Source: Elusimicrobia bacterium HGW-Elusimicrobia-1 | GTDB taxonomy: Bacteria > Elusimicrobiota > Endomicrobiia > PHAN01 | Assembly (NCBI GenBank): GCA_002841695.1 | Contig: PHAN01000013.1 | Coordinates: 1-44,745, forward strand | Direction: 5' to 3' | Length of the DNA stretch: 44,745 bases | Shown: positions 44,667-44,745 of the stretch, one piece after another | Layout: every line of letters starts with the position of its first letter | How positions within the stretch are numbered: the stretch's first letter is position 1 | Program-made: the position numbers and the translations under genes | Notes under the pieces: generated by a model | Databases searched by the model: none | The model's input: the letters and a program-made list of their open reading frames with translations, nothing else | Told to the model about the DNA's origin: nothing

Positions 44667-44684
44667 GACAGGTCGCGACCTGTC
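44667..44684. repeat. Perfect 18-bp palindrome
   Basis: GACAGGTCGCGACCTGTC, fully self-complementary, of the short dispersed type. It could form a hairpin or be a binding site. Confidence 0.6.
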
Positions 44685-44716
44685 CCTAACCCCAAAAAAC
44701 GCCCCGAACCCCAACA

Positions 44717-44745
44717 CCCGAAGCCGCCCGAAACTTCGGGGTTTT
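44717..44745 (+). terminator. Terminator-like hairpin at the window end
   Basis: CCCGAAG (44717-44723) and CTTCGGG (44734-44740) form a stem followed by G and a T run that is cut by the window edge. It resembles the palindrome-plus-T terminator at 18940. Confidence 0.55.

Overview
The window looks like chromosomal DNA from an uncultured Gram-negative bacterium. Evidence for an outer membrane and a large exported surface proteome includes secreted M16 peptidases, a PorV-type outer-membrane protein, and a 6,495-residue exported fibronectin-III (FN3) protein with a FlgD-like/type-IX-like C-terminal domain. The gene style (giant FN3 proteins, PorV-like partner, tail-fibre S74 proteins, many REP-like palindromes) suggests Elusimicrobiota or a neighbouring lineage. 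That placement is an inference, because no rRNA or tRNA is present to confirm it. Almost every gene is on the + strand; the one convincing minus-strand gene is a TnpB nuclease.

Region 1 (1-3.2 kb) is a surface/glycan mosaic. It holds the 3' part of an S74 self-cleaving tail-fibre-like protein, a NodB deacetylase fused to a formyltransferase, a 34-codon leftover of another tail-fibre-like gene, and a SAM methyltransferase broken by one in-frame TAA. Region 2 (3.2-17.96 kb) is a dense run of overlapping, probably co-transcribed genes: a small secreted beta-sandwich protein, ComEC with a ruined beta-lactamase motif, NAD kinase, SppA, a membrane protein, a PflX-type radical SAM protein, a secreted PLD-family protein, a small membrane protein, an active/inactive M16 protease pair, and a NarL-type two-component system. 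After a 286-bp gap with a promoter candidate come PilZ, an OmpR-type regulator and an ECF sigma factor, closed by a strong terminator.

Region 3 (17.96-23.63 kb) is a repeat-rich accessory island. Three 71-bp palindromic REP-like elements, a larger composite direct repeat, other dispersed palindromes and tandem half-sites surround an ORF6N-domain gene, a glycine-rich FN3 exoprotein, a GIY-YIG nuclease, an ORF6N pseudogene and a solitary TnpB with a possible omega-RNA region.

Region 4 (23.6-44.7 kb) is one giant exoprotein gene of about 57 FN3-like modules arranged in higher-order triplets and ending in Ig-like and FlgD-like domains. It is followed by a PorV-like barrel fused to a C-terminal TPR, which may be its secretion partner. 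The same beta-sandwich domain recurs in three exported proteins of the window. The glycine-rich protein and the PorV-like protein also share a 54-bp signal-peptide-coding cassette. The end of the window is repeat DNA with a (TATC)8 microsatellite and a terminator-like palindrome.

The most unusual candidates are the giant FN3 protein with its PorV-TPR partner, the signal-peptide cassette and 19-bp inverted repeat around the PorV start, the REP fragment embedded in the giant reading frame, and the REP/half-site landscape around the GIY-YIG gene.
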